NCBI GenBank assembly: GCA_023387655.1
Contig: JAEWHR010000152.1
Span: 17,019-81,018, forward strand
Reading direction: 5' to 3'
DNA length: 64,000 nt
Origin: Bacillota bacterium
GTDB lineage: Bacteria > Bacillota > Clostridia > Lachnospirales > Lachnospiraceae
The position numbers and the translations under genes were made by a program. Below, one piece after another: positions 41,803 to 53,076 of this stretch. The notes below the pieces were generated by a model. That model was not told where the DNA came from, searched no databases, and saw only the letters and a list, made by a program, of their open reading frames with translations. Within the stretch, counting starts at the first letter, position 1, and the number at the start of each line of letters is the position of its first letter.

Positions 41803-42978
41803 TTACTTTACAGTAATGACCTCTCTCGTATTAATCGCTGTCTTTACCATATCCTCAATTTTTTCTGCTAGATTAAGTTCATTCTTTTCAATCACTGAAA
41901 GTACTGGTCTTGTTACAGGATGTTTCGCAACAAAAATTGTACAGCAATCTTCAAATGGTAGTACTGATGTTTCATATGTCCCAATTCGTTCAGAGATATC
42001 AATAATCTCTTGCTTATCCATACCGATTAATGGACGATAGACAGGCATTGTACACACAGCGTTCGTTGCTGCTAAGGAATGCATGGTCTGGCTTGCTACC
42101 TGACCTATACTCTCACCAGTGATTAAACCAAGACATTTACTGCGATTCGCAATTTCTTCTGCAATTTTCATCATATAACGACGCATAATTATTGTTAATT
42201 CTTCATGAGGACATTTCTCATAAATATATAACTGTATATCTGTAAAATTAACGATATGAAGCTTAATTGGACCAGTGTATGCAGATATAATCTTAGCTAA
42301 GTCAACAACTTTTTGTTTCGCACGCTCACTAGTGTAAGGAGGCGCATGAAAATAAGTTGCCTCTATTGATACACCACGCTTTGATATCATATAACCAGCA
42401 ACTGGGCTATCAATACCACCGGATAACAATAACATTGCTTTTCCGCCTGTCCCTACTGGCATACCACCTGGTCCTTTTAAAGTGTTCGAATATACATAGG
42501 CTTTATTGCGAATTTCAACTGTAATGTATTCCTGTGGTTTGTGAACATCTACAGACAATTCTGGAAAACGATCTAACAAATAAGCTCCCATCTTAGAACA
42601 GATTTCTGGAGATGTGATTGGATACTGTTTGTTGCCACGTTTCGCCTCAACTTTAAACGTAAATGGCTTGCGTCCATAAAATTTTTCTACATAATCACCA
42701 ACTTCTTGCTTTACAACTTCCCACTCCGTTGATTCAATAACAACGACTGGGCTAATTCCGGTAATACCGAAAACTCTTTGTAAAGCCGCAACGGTTTCAT
42801 CATAATCGAAATCACCTGGGCACTCTACAAAAACACGGCCCTGTTCTCTAGATACTTCAAAATTCCCTAATTTATTTAAATTATAACGAATTTGGTCTTT
42901 TAGTGCGTTTTCAAATATATGACGATTTTTTCCTTTAAGACCAATCTCTGCGTATTTTATTAAAAATGCTTTATACAT
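41803..42978 (-). CDS. thiI: tRNA 4-thiouridine synthetase
   Basis: The 391-residue enzyme thiolates U8 of tRNA. A ferredoxin-like and THUMP domain (about 60-165) is followed by the PP-loop ATPase (KAMLLLSGGIDSPVAGYMISKRG) and VASQTMHSLAATNAVCTMPVYRPLIGMDKQEI. There is no rhodanese extension, as in the short ThiI of Bacillus. EDCCTIF near the C-terminus contains Cys residues. It lies 34 bases downstream of the cysteine desulfurase that should supply its sulfur. Confidence 0.95.
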   Translation of the reverse strand: MYKAFLIKYAEIGLKGKNRHIFENALKDQIRYNLNKLGNFEVSREQGRVFVECPGDFDYDETVAALQRVFGITGISPVVVIESTEWEVVKQEVGDYVEKFYGRKPFTFKVEAKRGNKQYPITSPEICSKMGAYLLDRFPELSVDVHKPQEYITVEIRNKAYVYSNTLKGPGGMPVGTGGKAMLLLSGGIDSPVAGYMISKRGVSIEATYFHAPPYTSERAKQKVVDLAKIISAYTGPIKLHIVNFTDIQLYIYEKCPHEELTIIMRRYMMKIAEEIANRSKCLGLITGESIGQVASQTMHSLAATNAVCTMPVYRPLIGMDKQEIIDISERIGTYETSVLPFEDCCTIFVAKHPVTRPVLSVIEKNELNLAEKIEDMVKTAINTREVITVK

Positions 42979-43012
42979 GAAACCTCCTTGAAATAGTAAT
43001 CTACCATTCTAT

Positions 43013-44200
43013 TTATTTTCTGGTGTAACGTCGTAACATAGGTACTAATTCATTCAATACCTGCAGTGCATAATCGATTTCTTCCATCTTAGTATTGACA
43101 GAAAAGCTAAATCTGAGTGTAGAGTCTAACAAGCTTTTTTCTACTCCAATAGCAATCAAAGAACCTGATAAGCTTGGATGATTCGAAGCACATGCAGAAC
43201 CTGATGAAACATAAACCTCTCTATCTTCAAGTGCATGTAATAATACTTCACTACGAATGCCTTGAAAACTTGCACTTACCACATGCGGAGCGGTTAACCT
43301 CACTCGTTCTGATAGTGATAAGTCCTCACGTTCTTCATAGACTGCGTTTATTGTCACCTCTGGTATCTGTTGCAATCCCTCAATCAGATGAGTTTTTAAG
43401 TCATAAAGATGATTGATCTTCTCCTCATGGTTCTCATAGATTTCATTTATTGCTTGATAAAGTCCAGCAATTGCAGGAACATTCTCAGTGCCAGAACGGT
43501 AACCCTTTTGTTGTCCACCACCATGAATGATTGGTTTTATCTTAACTTTATCTCTGATATATAAAAATCCAGCACCTTTGGGTCCGTGGAACTTATGGCC
43601 GCTAACCGACATTAAATCAATTCCTTCTTTCTTTGGGAAAATCTTAAATTTTCCAAAGCATTGGATTGCATCAGTATGAAATAAAATGTCCGATTTTTTC
43701 TCTTTTACTAGTTTTGATAATCTAGCAATATCTTGTATGGCTCCAACCTCGTTATTGACATACATAATGGATACTAATATAGTATCATCACAAATCTCTT
43801 TTAATAGTGCTTCCTCAATTACTTTACCATTTTGATCCACTGGTACAAAGCTGATACGAAATCCATAATCCTCAAGTGCGATTAAAGGATTGTGCACTGA
43901 CGAATGTTCAAATTGTGTTGTTATAATATGTTTCCCTGCTCTTTTGTACGCAAGTGCTGTACCAATTAAGGCCATATTATTTGATTCTGTGCCTCCTGAG
44001 GTAAATATTATCTCCTTCGGCTCTACCTTAAGAAGCTTTGCTATTGACTCTTTCGCATCTTTAATGTATCGTTCCGCTTCCATTCCTTTTCGATGCATAG
44101 AGGAAGGGTTTCCAAAGTTATCGCAAAGTGCATCCACCATAATATCACGCACTGAATCCGATGCTTTTGTTGTAGCGGCATTATCTAAATAAGCTATCAT
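43013..44200 (-). CDS. Cysteine desulfurase (NifS/IscS family)
   Basis: A 395-residue PLP enzyme that removes sulfur from cysteine. It has YLDNAATTKASDSV at the start, TEFEH-like TTQFEHSSVH, the PLP lysine in SVSGHKFHGPKGAGFLY, RSGTENVPAIAG and the catalytic Cys in SSGSACASNHPSLSG. The adjacent thiI makes it the functional equivalent of Bacillus NifZ, dedicated to tRNA thiolation (inference). TGGAGG precedes the ATG. 34 bases separate it from rsmE. Confidence 0.92.
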   Translation of the reverse strand: MIAYLDNAATTKASDSVRDIMVDALCDNFGNPSSMHRKGMEAERYIKDAKESIAKLLKVEPKEIIFTSGGTESNNMALIGTALAYKRAGKHIITTQFEHSSVHNPLIALEDYGFRISFVPVDQNGKVIEEALLKEICDDTILVSIMYVNNEVGAIQDIARLSKLVKEKKSDILFHTDAIQCFGKFKIFPKKEGIDLMSVSGHKFHGPKGAGFLYIRDKVKIKPIIHGGGQQKGYRSGTENVPAIAGLYQAINEIYENHEEKINHLYDLKTHLIEGLQQIPEVTINAVYEEREDLSLSERVRLTAPHVVSASFQGIRSEVLLHALEDREVYVSSGSACASNHPSLSGSLIAIGVEKSLLDSTLRFSFSVNTKMEEIDYALQVLNELVPMLRRYTRK

Positions 44201-44234
44201 ACTACCTCCAAGTTGGCATTTTTCGCCATTACTC

Positions 44235-44975
44235 TTACTCCTCTAAAGTTAACATTAAGTAAGAAAGAATTGCAAGGCCTGCTGTTTCAGTTCGTAGAAT
44301 ACGTTTCCCAAGAGTGATTGGTGTGATCCCATGGTCCTTTGCTAATGTTACTTCTTCATCCTCGAAACCACCTTCTGGTCCAATCATAATACCTATAGAG
44401 CTTTTCTCTTTCGACTGATTAATTAATGCTCTCGTTTCTTTCATTCCGCTGGCACATTCGTAAGGTAATAATGCCATATTACATTCCGATGCCATTGTTA
44501 CCGCCTCTTTATAAGAAACCACTTCATGAACCTTTGGTATGAATCCTCTACCAGATTGCTTTGCAGCCCCTTCAGCAATTGCCTGCCAACGTTCTAGTTT
44601 TTTTTGTTCCTTTTTTTTATCCTCTAACTTAACAATCGTTCGTTTCATCATGACTGGAACAATTTCATAAGCACCAAGTTCTACTGCCTTTTGGATAATC
44701 ATTTCCATCTTATCCTTCTTAGGTAAACCTTGAAACAAAATTAATTTCGCAGGTAACTCAGTATCGGTTTTTCTCCGCTCCGTTATAGACAATATAATAT
44801 TATCTTTTGCAAACTCTGCTATTATACAACAATAATCGTTACCTTGTCCATCACAAGCGATTAATTTTTCTCCTATTTTCATACGAAGAACATTTTTTAT
44901 ATGATTAACATCTGCACCATCGATGCAAATTGTTGTATCCGAAATCTTGGTTGATTCAATATAAAATCGATACAT
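44235..44975 (-). CDS. rsmE: 16S rRNA m3U1498 methyltransferase
   Basis: The 246-residue SPOUT-class enzyme methylates U1498 of 16S rRNA. An N-terminal PUA-like domain (DVNHIKNVLRMKIGEKLIACDGQGNDY) is followed by the knotted SAM domain with IGPEGGFEDEEVTLAKDHGITPITLGKRILRTETA. It follows prmA in the same order as in many Firmicute dnaK regions, although a terminator between them suggests partial uncoupling. Confidence 0.94.
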   Translation of the reverse strand: MYRFYIESTKISDTTICIDGADVNHIKNVLRMKIGEKLIACDGQGNDYCCIIAEFAKDNIILSITERRKTDTELPAKLILFQGLPKKDKMEMIIQKAVELGAYEIVPVMMKRTIVKLEDKKKEQKKLERWQAIAEGAAKQSGRGFIPKVHEVVSYKEAVTMASECNMALLPYECASGMKETRALINQSKEKSSIGIMIGPEGGFEDEEVTLAKDHGITPITLGKRILRTETAGLAILSYLMLTLEE

Positions 44976-45080
44976 TTACTCTCCCATCTGCAAAATCACA
45001 TGCAAAAATCAATTTTTCTATTAGAATAGTTTTTTCATACGACATTATAACATGTAACAAAAAAGATTGCTACACATAAA

Positions 45081-45124
45081 AAAAGTGGGGTTTTGAAAAC
45101 GATACCGCTTCAACCCACTTTTTA
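45081..45124 (-). terminator. Terminator of the heat-shock operon after prmA
   Basis: AAAAGTGGGG(T) (45081-45091) pairs with the ACCCACTTTT side (45113-45122), with one bulge, and gives a seven-T run on the minus strand. It begins just below the prmA stop, marking the end of the hrcA-grpE-dnaK-dnaJ-prmA run. Confidence 0.8.
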
Positions 45125-45126
45125 TT

Positions 45127-46125
45127 TTACTCTGGTTTTTTCGCTACAATAGAAGTCCAGTCTCCCATTGTTGTGATTTCTTCTATGATAAATCCATTCT
45201 TTACAATGGCTTCTTTCACTTCCTCTGCTTTCATATCTATGATTCCAGAACTAACAAAATAAGCACCTGGCTTCATAAACTCACCTACAACTTTAGACAA
45301 TGGTATAATAATATCTGCTAAAATATTTGCTACTACAAAATCATAGCTATTAAGACCGATGCGTGCTCTTAAGTCTCTATCCTCTATAACATTACCATCA
45401 AAGAGTTCAATTCTACCTTCCGTTCTCGTCGCAGTTTCAAAGGATTGACATAACACAGCATCTAATTGATTCACATCACAATTTTCCTTCGAGGCACTTA
45501 CTGCATTTTCATCGATATCAATTGCAACTGCTGTTTTTGCACCCAGTTTTCTACCTATAATAGTAAGTATGCCACTACCACATCCAACATCTAATAGAGT
45601 TGCTCCTGGATTCATGTATTTCTTCATATTAAGAATACATAACTTTGTTGTCTCATGAGAACCCGTTCCAAAAGCAGTTCCAGGATCAATCTCGATAACT
45701 AGGTCTGTTTCTTTCTTTTCTTCTAGTTTCTCCCAAGTTGGTTTGATTACAATAGTATCATCCACACGAAATGGTTTAAAAAATTCTTTCCAATTGTTTA
45801 TCCAATCCTTATCTTCTGTTTCAGATAACGTGAGTTTCCCACTACCAACTTCCACAAAGTCACGTAGTTCTTCTAACCCCTCATTTATTGAAACTTTCAG
45901 CGAAGGCAAATCTTCTTCATTTTCTAGGTAAAAATTTATTATTGCTATACCGTCATCCTCACCTAACTCAGGAAGAATATCGATAAACATCTTTTTCTTC
46001 TCTTCTTCGGTAATCGGTACCTTATCTACTACTTCAATTCCTTCAATTCCAAGGGAAAGAAGCATATCACAAACAAGGTCAACAGCTACCGTCGTTGTTT
46101 CCAACGATAATTTTTTCCACTTCAT
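45127..46125 (-). CDS. prmA: Ribosomal protein L11 methyltransferase
   Basis: The 332-residue enzyme trimethylates L11. A small N-terminal substrate-recognition domain (about 1-110) leads to the class I methyltransferase core: DPGTAFGTGSHETTKLCI, LLDVGCGSGILTIIGRKLGA and VANILADIIIPL. The frame opens at 46176, but AGGAGG is spaced six bases before the ATG at 46125, matching the family start MKWKKL. It is downstream of dnaJ, the usual neighbour. An Arg/Asp-rich insertion (about 238-250) separates motif II and VANI. Confidence 0.94.
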   Translation of the reverse strand: MKWKKLSLETTTVAVDLVCDMLLSLGIEGIEVVDKVPITEEEKKKMFIDILPELGEDDGIAIINFYLENEEDLPSLKVSINEGLEELRDFVEVGSGKLTLSETEDKDWINNWKEFFKPFRVDDTIVIKPTWEKLEEKKETDLVIEIDPGTAFGTGSHETTKLCILNMKKYMNPGATLLDVGCGSGILTIIGRKLGAKTAVAIDIDENAVSASKENCDVNQLDAVLCQSFETATRTEGRIELFDGNVIEDRDLRARIGLNSYDFVVANILADIIIPLSKVVGEFMKPGAYFVSSGIIDMKAEEVKEAIVKNGFIIEEITTMGDWTSIVAKKPE

Positions 46126-46217
46126 GTACATCCTCCTGGTTGCATACCTTCCAAGGTATAAAACAATCTGTCTCATACCTCAATTCATTATGGAAGCTTA
46201 TTCCATTCTATTTAAGA

Positions 46218-47360
46218 TTATTTTCCGAAAAATTTCTTTTTCTTCTCTTTTGTATCCTCAGAAGCATCCTCTGTTTTTTTACCAGATACCGATTCTTCAA
46301 ATTTCTTTAACAAGTCTTTTTGCTCATTATTAAGTTTAGTCGGAACTTGAACAACTAAAGTTACATAGTGATCTCCACGCACATCTTTATTACGTAAAGT
46401 AGGAACACCTTTTCCACGAAGACGTACTTTAGTGTCTGTTTGAGTACCTGGTTTTACTTCGTATAGGACATCTCCATCAACAGTACTGATTCTTACATCT
46501 CCACCGAGTGCTGCTTGAGTAAATGTCATTGGTGCTGTAGAGTAAATATCGTAGTCTTGTCTCTGGAAGATTGGATGTCTGCTAACATTTACTTCCACTA
46601 ATAAGTCACCACGTTCTCCACCGTTGGTTCCAGGTTCTCCTTTACCACGGATACGAATACTTTGGCCATTATCAATACCTGCCGGAACAGTAACTTGAAT
46701 CTTTTTCTTTCGGCTGATATAACCGCTACCATAACAATCAGAACATTTTTCCTTGATGATTTTACCAGTACCACGACAATCTGGACATGTTTGGACATTT
46801 CGAACCATTCCAAACAAAGATTGTTGAGTAAAGGTTACCTGTCCTTTACCATTACACTTTTGGCATGTTTCCGGTGTGCTACCAGGTTTTGCACCAGAAC
46901 CATGACAAGTTTCACATTCATCTTTTAATGACAATTCAAGTTCCTTCTCACAGCCAAATACAGCTTCTTCAAAGGTTATACGAATAGCAGTACGTAAGTT
47001 CGCGCCATTCATCGGACCATTGCTGGCACGAGATCTTCTTCCACCGCCAAAGATGTCACCGAAGATATCTCCAAAGATATCTCCCATATCACCCATATTA
47101 AAATCAAAGCCACCAGCTCCGCCGCCACCTTGTTCAAAGGCAGCATGACCAAACTGGTCATATTGTCTCTTTTTCTCTGGGTCACTTAAGACTGCATATG
47201 CCTCGGATGCCTCTTTAAATTTTGCTTCCGCAGTTTTATCCCCTGGATTTGCATCCGGATGGTATTTCTTTGCAAGCTTTCGGTAGGCTTTTTTGACTTC
47301 ATCGTCCGATGCACTTCTAGAAATCCCAAGCACCTCGTAATAATCTCTCTTATCTGCCAT
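46218..47360 (-). CDS. dnaJ: Chaperone DnaJ
   Basis: The 380-residue co-chaperone stimulates DnaK ATPase and delivers clients. A J domain with HPD ([17 protein letters not shown]), a Gly-rich linker ([24 protein letters not shown]), four CxxCxGxG zinc repeats ([38 protein letters not shown]) and the C-terminal substrate domain are present. Encoded about 430 bases below dnaK, separated by repeated hairpins. Confidence 0.97.
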   Translation of the reverse strand: MADKRDYYEVLGISRSASDDEVKKAYRKLAKKYHPDANPGDKTAEAKFKEASEAYAVLSDPEKKRQYDQFGHAAFEQGGGGAGGFDFNMGDMGDIFGDIFGDIFGGGRRSRASNGPMNGANLRTAIRITFEEAVFGCEKELELSLKDECETCHGSGAKPGSTPETCQKCNGKGQVTFTQQSLFGMVRNVQTCPDCRGTGKIIKEKCSDCYGSGYISRKKKIQVTVPAGIDNGQSIRIRGKGEPGTNGGERGDLLVEVNVSRHPIFQRQDYDIYSTAPMTFTQAALGGDVRISTVDGDVLYEVKPGTQTDTKVRLRGKGVPTLRNKDVRGDHYVTLVVQVPTKLNNEQKDLLKKFEESVSGKKTEDASEDTKEKKKKFFGK

Positions 47361-47789
47361 AACTATAACTATCCTCCAACATTCACATTATCCATCTACC
47401 GCATATTGGCACCCTAACACAACATAAATAAATTTTGTACACTGGCACAAATTGCAGCGTTACTAATTTCGATAAGTGACCTCCCGTCACAATTATACAT
47501 GTATTCGCAAATAGCTGTCTCACGATTACCGCCAGTAACCATAAGACAGCTTAGCATACTTCACAAGGTAATTCTCTACAAAATACCTTGTCTGAATAAA
47601 ATATTATAACGAAATTACAGAAAAGAAGCAACCCTTATTTTTAAGCTTTTTGCTCCCAATTGCATTAGGAAAACATCACATTTCGGGGTTGCGAAAAGTG
47701 CTCCATGAGCACTTTTTGCTCCTAATTTAAGTAGGAAATATCCATACTTAGGGGTTGCGAAAAGCGCTCCATGAGCGCTTTTTGCTCAA
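47361..47789. other. dnaK-dnaJ intergenic region with two covarying hairpins
   Basis: Next to dnaK are two tandem 66-base units, each ending in a hairpin: AAAAGTGCTC-cat-GAGCACTTTT (47694-47716) and AAAAGCGCTC-cat-GAGCGCTTTT (47760-47782). A degenerate third partial copy starts near 47645. Each unit also shares GGGGTTGCG and AGGAAA. On the minus strand each hairpin has a TTTTC tail, so both may act as partial terminators reducing dnaJ relative to dnaK. The half nearest dnaJ shows no gene. Confidence 0.6.
47694..47782 (-). terminator. Tandem terminators after dnaK
   Basis: Two perfect 10-base stems with three-base loops lie 7 and 73 bases below the dnaK stop codon, each ending in TTTT. The stems differ at one position on both arms (T-A versus C-G), so pairing is conserved. 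Confidence 0.65.
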
Positions 47790-49664
<1,875 letters not shown>

Positions 49665-49832
49665 CTAATTTTTTTGGAAATCTATTTATTGAGGACAAGG
49701 AATGAATTTACATTCTCTTGTACTATAAAATAACCAATTTTACTAATCCAATGTGTATTATCTATAATCAAATAACTTTTTACTTGTTTTTTTATTAAGA
49801 AAAATTACTGATTATTAAATGATTGAACTCTA

Positions 49833-50507
49833 TTAGTTCACTACTTTAACCATGCTATGTCGAACGACTGTTTCACGGTACATATATCCTTTTTGGAATT
49901 CTTCTACTACGGTATTTTCGCCGTATTCCTCATCATCTGTATGCATTACTGCATTATGAAAATCAGGATTAAATTCTTTTCCTACGGATTCAATCTGTTT
50001 TACACCCGCAGCTTCCAAAGTAGTAACTAGTTGCTTGTAGATTTTTTCAATACCCTGAACAAAAGCACTATCTTTTTCTTCTTCTGTTACAGCAGCCAAT
50101 CCACGTTCAAAATTATCGATAACTGGTAGGATACGTTCAATAATATCTTTTGCTCCAATTTCAAACATTTGAGACTTTTCTTTTTCTGTACGCTTACGGA
50201 AATTATCAAACTCTGCCATATTACGCATTAATCGGTCTGTTAATTCATCGATCTTTTCATCCTTTTTGTCTTTCTTATCTTTCTTCTTAAAAAAGGATTT
50301 TTTCTCTTTCCCACCGTCTTCTGTAGACGAATCTTCATCACAAACCTCACCGTCAGCATCTTCCTGCTCAGTCGTATCTTCCACAACTTCCGATTGATTC
50401 TCCTGGTCGATAGTTTCTGAAGCTTTTTCTGCATTCGCTATGTCTTTTTCCATCATATCTTCTACTTCATCAGCCATCAGATCTTTAAAATCCATGTTAT
50501 CCGCCAC
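49833..50507 (-). CDS. grpE: Nucleotide exchange factor GrpE
   Basis: The 224-residue protein exchanges nucleotides on DnaK. A long acidic, low-complexity N-terminus (1-70) and a Lys-rich patch (KEKKSFFKKKDKKDKKDEK) precede the GrpE coiled coil (LTDRLMRNMAEFDNFRKRTEKEK) and C-terminal domain ending EFQKGYMYRETVVRHSMVKVVN. The start is GTG with GAAGGGTG eight bases upstream. It is between hrcA and dnaK, 21 bases after hrcA. Confidence 0.96.
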   Translation of the reverse strand: MADNMDFKDLMADEVEDMMEKDIANAEKASETIDQENQSEVVEDTTEQEDADGEVCDEDSSTEDGGKEKKSFFKKKDKKDKKDEKIDELTDRLMRNMAEFDNFRKRTEKEKSQMFEIGAKDIIERILPVIDNFERGLAAVTEEEKDSAFVQGIEKIYKQLVTTLEAAGVKQIESVGKEFNPDFHNAVMHTDDEEYGENTVVEEFQKGYMYRETVVRHSMVKVVN

Positions 50508-50528
50508 GTCTATGTCACCCTTCTTTCT

Positions 50529-51566
50529 TTATCTTTGATTGTCTTTCTTAAATATATCATCCAACTGACACATTAGATTTTGTAGTGTACTAACAACTCT
50601 TTCATAATCCATTCTCTTAGGACCAATGATGCCAATTTTACCATAAACACCTTCTTCAATTTGATAAGTAGCAGTAACTACTGCACAATCCTTCATAGAG
50701 TCTACTGGTGTTTCATTTCCAATGTAAACCTGTATACCACGATTTTCGCCATTGGAAACTTCATTGTTCATAAGATTAGTCAGCTGCTTTTTTTCCTCTA
50801 AAGTGTAGAGTAATTCGCTGGCTTTCTCCATGTCATTTAATTCTGGATATTTCAGAATGTTCGTTGCTCCGCTAGTAAAGATTTGAATATCATCTTCTTC
50901 ACTTATAGCTTGTGCAACAGCATCTAAAATATCACTAACCACAGAGCTATGTTCTGCCGCTTGTTCCTTCATCTTACGGATTAATGCTAGATTAATTTCA
51001 CTTAAATCCAAACCTTGAAGGAACGTATTTAATACAATGTTTAATCTTAGAAGTGTTTCCTTATCTAATGGTTCCTCAATTGCAATTATCTTATTCTTTA
51101 CGATATTGCCTTCTAATACAATAACTGTTAAAATCTGTGTCGTGTCAACTTCTGAAACTTGAAGGAATTTAACTTTTCTTGAACGATATTGTGGTGATGT
51201 AACCATAGTTGCATAGTTCGTATTCACAGCAAGAAGTTTTGCAACTTGTTGTAATAAGGTTTCCATCTTATCAGCCTTTTCAAGCAACATTTCTCGCATG
51301 TTTTCGACTTCTGTTACCTTATCCTCCATCATGGTATCTACATAAAGTCGATATCCCTTATCAGATGGAATTCGTCCGGCAGAGGTGTGCGGCTGAATGA
51401 TGTAGCCTAATTCCTCTAAGTCTGCCATTTCATTACGAATGGTTGCAGAACTTAGATTTAAATCCGTATATTTCGAAATTGTTCTAGAGCCGACTGGTTC
51501 GCCAGTTTCTAAATAATTACGAACTATGGCTTGTAAAATCTTAAGCTTTCTGTCATCTAACTGCAT
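50529..51566 (-). CDS. hrcA: Heat-shock repressor HrcA
   Basis: The 345-residue repressor binds CIRCE and is inactivated on heat stress. A winged-helix N-terminus (KLKILQAIVRNYLETGEPVGSRTISKYTDLNLSSATIRNEMADLEELGYI) followed by QPHTSAGRIPSDKGYRLYVD is diagnostic, with a GAF-like domain after it. GAGGGG precedes the ATG. It is the first gene of the operon, about 110 bases below a perfect CIRCE element, implying autoregulation. Confidence 0.97.
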   Translation of the reverse strand: MQLDDRKLKILQAIVRNYLETGEPVGSRTISKYTDLNLSSATIRNEMADLEELGYIIQPHTSAGRIPSDKGYRLYVDTMMEDKVTEVENMREMLLEKADKMETLLQQVAKLLAVNTNYATMVTSPQYRSRKVKFLQVSEVDTTQILTVIVLEGNIVKNKIIAIEEPLDKETLLRLNIVLNTFLQGLDLSEINLALIRKMKEQAAEHSSVVSDILDAVAQAISEEDDIQIFTSGATNILKYPELNDMEKASELLYTLEEKKQLTNLMNNEVSNGENRGIQVYIGNETPVDSMKDCAVVTATYQIEEGVYGKIGIIGPKRMDYERVVSTLQNLMCQLDDIFKKDNQR

Positions 51567-51677
51567 AATCCCCTCTTTCTCAAACTAAGAAGTTTGTTTT
51601 TTCTTGCAAGTGATGTTGCATTGATGAAACGGAATATGAATTCAAATTGCTAATATTTGAATCTTCCGTTTGTGTTG

Positions 51678-51704
51678 TTAGCACTCAATGAGGTAGAGTG
51701 CTAA
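51678..51704. promoter_or_regulatory. CIRCE operator (HrcA site)
   Basis: TTAGCACTC, nine bases, GAGTGCTAA: an exact match to the CIRCE consensus. It lies just downstream of the -10 box of the hrcA promoter. Confidence 0.98.
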
Positions 51705-51717
51705 CATCTTTATACAT

Positions 51718-51746
51718 AAAATATCACTATTAAAATCGTTTGTCAA
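51718..51746 (-). promoter_or_regulatory. Promoter of the hrcA-grpE-dnaK-dnaJ operon
   Basis: On the minus strand TTGACA (51746-51741), a 17-base spacer and TATTTT (51723-51718) form a sigma-A promoter immediately upstream of CIRCE. The remaining bases up to the hemW end hold no further gene. Confidence 0.75.
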
Positions 51747-51863
51747 CTCCTATTTTAAGAAAATACATTAAAATTTCATGAGGAACTATCCTTTGTATAA
51801 AAAATAAATATCCGCTGCGGGGAATTCTAAACCATCGATTATCCATAAAGAGTAATTGAAATG

Positions 51864-53021
51864 CTACTCTTCATCCAATAAAAATTCTGTGAACACTTGG
51901 TTGCTAACATCAATACCTCGGTCGGTCAGAGTAACGCAATCTCCGTCAAAATTTAAAAGACCCGCTTTTTGTAACTGCATTAACTTAGGTCCATAGACTT
52001 CCTCCATTGAAACAGAAAATTGTTGTTTGAATTCCATCTTACTTACCCCTTCGCAAAGACGTAGCCCAAGAAACATAAATTCTTCGATTTCGGAGTTCTT
52101 ACTAAGTTTCTCTTCTACTTGCCTAACCTCCATAGATGAGCCTATTGCTTGTTCATAGTCTTTCATCGTTTCAAAGTTTCGATACCTTACATGATTTAAT
52201 AAAGAAGACGCTCCAAGCCCTAGTCCTAAGTAATCTACTCTTTTCCAGTATCCGATATTATGGTGACATTCTTTCCCTGGTTTTGAATAATTCGAAATTT
52301 CATATCGATAATAACCATTCATAAGAAGTATCTTCTTTGTGTGTTCATACATTAATCGGTCAAGTAAAACATCTGGTATTGCATCCTTTTCTTCCCCTTG
52401 TTCCGAGAATCGTTCATAAAAGGAGGTTCCTTCCTCTAAAATCAGGCTATAAGCAGAAATATGCTCTGGCTTTAAATCAACTACTTTTTTTAAGGTAGTT
52501 TCATATGATTCTAAGGTCTGATAAGGGAGAGCAGACATTAAATCAATATTGATATTCTCAAAACCAATTTCTCTTGCCTGATTATAATTTTCCACAAATT
52601 CTTCAAAAGTATGAATTCTTCCTAATAGTCTTAATTCCTCATTGTTCGCACTTTGTAGTCCAAAACTCAATCGGTTGATACCAAGCTTATAATAACCTTG
52701 CAATTTTTCTTTTGTAACAGTGCCTGGGTTACATTCTATAGTAATCTCACACGTTGGTACTATTTCAAAACATTCTTTTATTACATCGAAAATTCGTCCA
52801 ATCTGCTCTAAAGGTAAAAGAGAAGGAGTCCCTCCTCCGAAAAATATCGAGACAACTCGATACTCGAAAGGCAGTGACCCCTGACTTTTAATCTCTTTAC
52901 ATAAAAAATCGGTATACTTTGAAATCTTATCCTCATTTGCTGGCGCTGATAAGAAATCGCAGTAGTAACATTTTCTTGCACAGAATGGAATATGAATATA
53001 AAGTTCTAAATCTCTTTTCAT
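51864..53021 (-). CDS. hemW: Radical-SAM heme chaperone HemW
   Basis: A 385-residue HemN-like radical-SAM protein. HIPFCARKCYYCDF gives the CxxxCxxC cluster site, followed by FFGGGTPSLLP, ECNPGTVTKEKL, RLSFGLQSANNEELRLLGRIH and the C-terminal winged-helix HemN-C domain (FMFLGLRLCEGVSKMEF). It lacks the extended N-terminal part of true coproporphyrinogen oxidase HemN, so it is assigned to HemW, proposed to move heme to target proteins. It is 55 bases below lepA, its usual neighbour. Confidence 0.92.
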   Translation of the reverse strand: MKRDLELYIHIPFCARKCYYCDFLSAPANEDKISKYTDFLCKEIKSQGSLPFEYRVVSIFFGGGTPSLLPLEQIGRIFDVIKECFEIVPTCEITIECNPGTVTKEKLQGYYKLGINRLSFGLQSANNEELRLLGRIHTFEEFVENYNQAREIGFENINIDLMSALPYQTLESYETTLKKVVDLKPEHISAYSLILEEGTSFYERFSEQGEEKDAIPDVLLDRLMYEHTKKILLMNGYYRYEISNYSKPGKECHHNIGYWKRVDYLGLGLGASSLLNHVRYRNFETMKDYEQAIGSSMEVRQVEEKLSKNSEIEEFMFLGLRLCEGVSKMEFKQQFSVSMEEVYGPKLMQLQKAGLLNFDGDCVTLTDRGIDVSNQVFTEFLLDEE

Positions 53022-53076
53022 TCTATCTCCCCACTGCGTGCTTACGCTCTATCATGTATGGCTTTTCGCCTATATC

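Noticed and set aside
45081..45124. Catabolite-responsive (cre-like) site TGAAAACGATACCG
   Set aside because: It lies in the loop of the prmA terminator and misses the final CA of the cre consensus.
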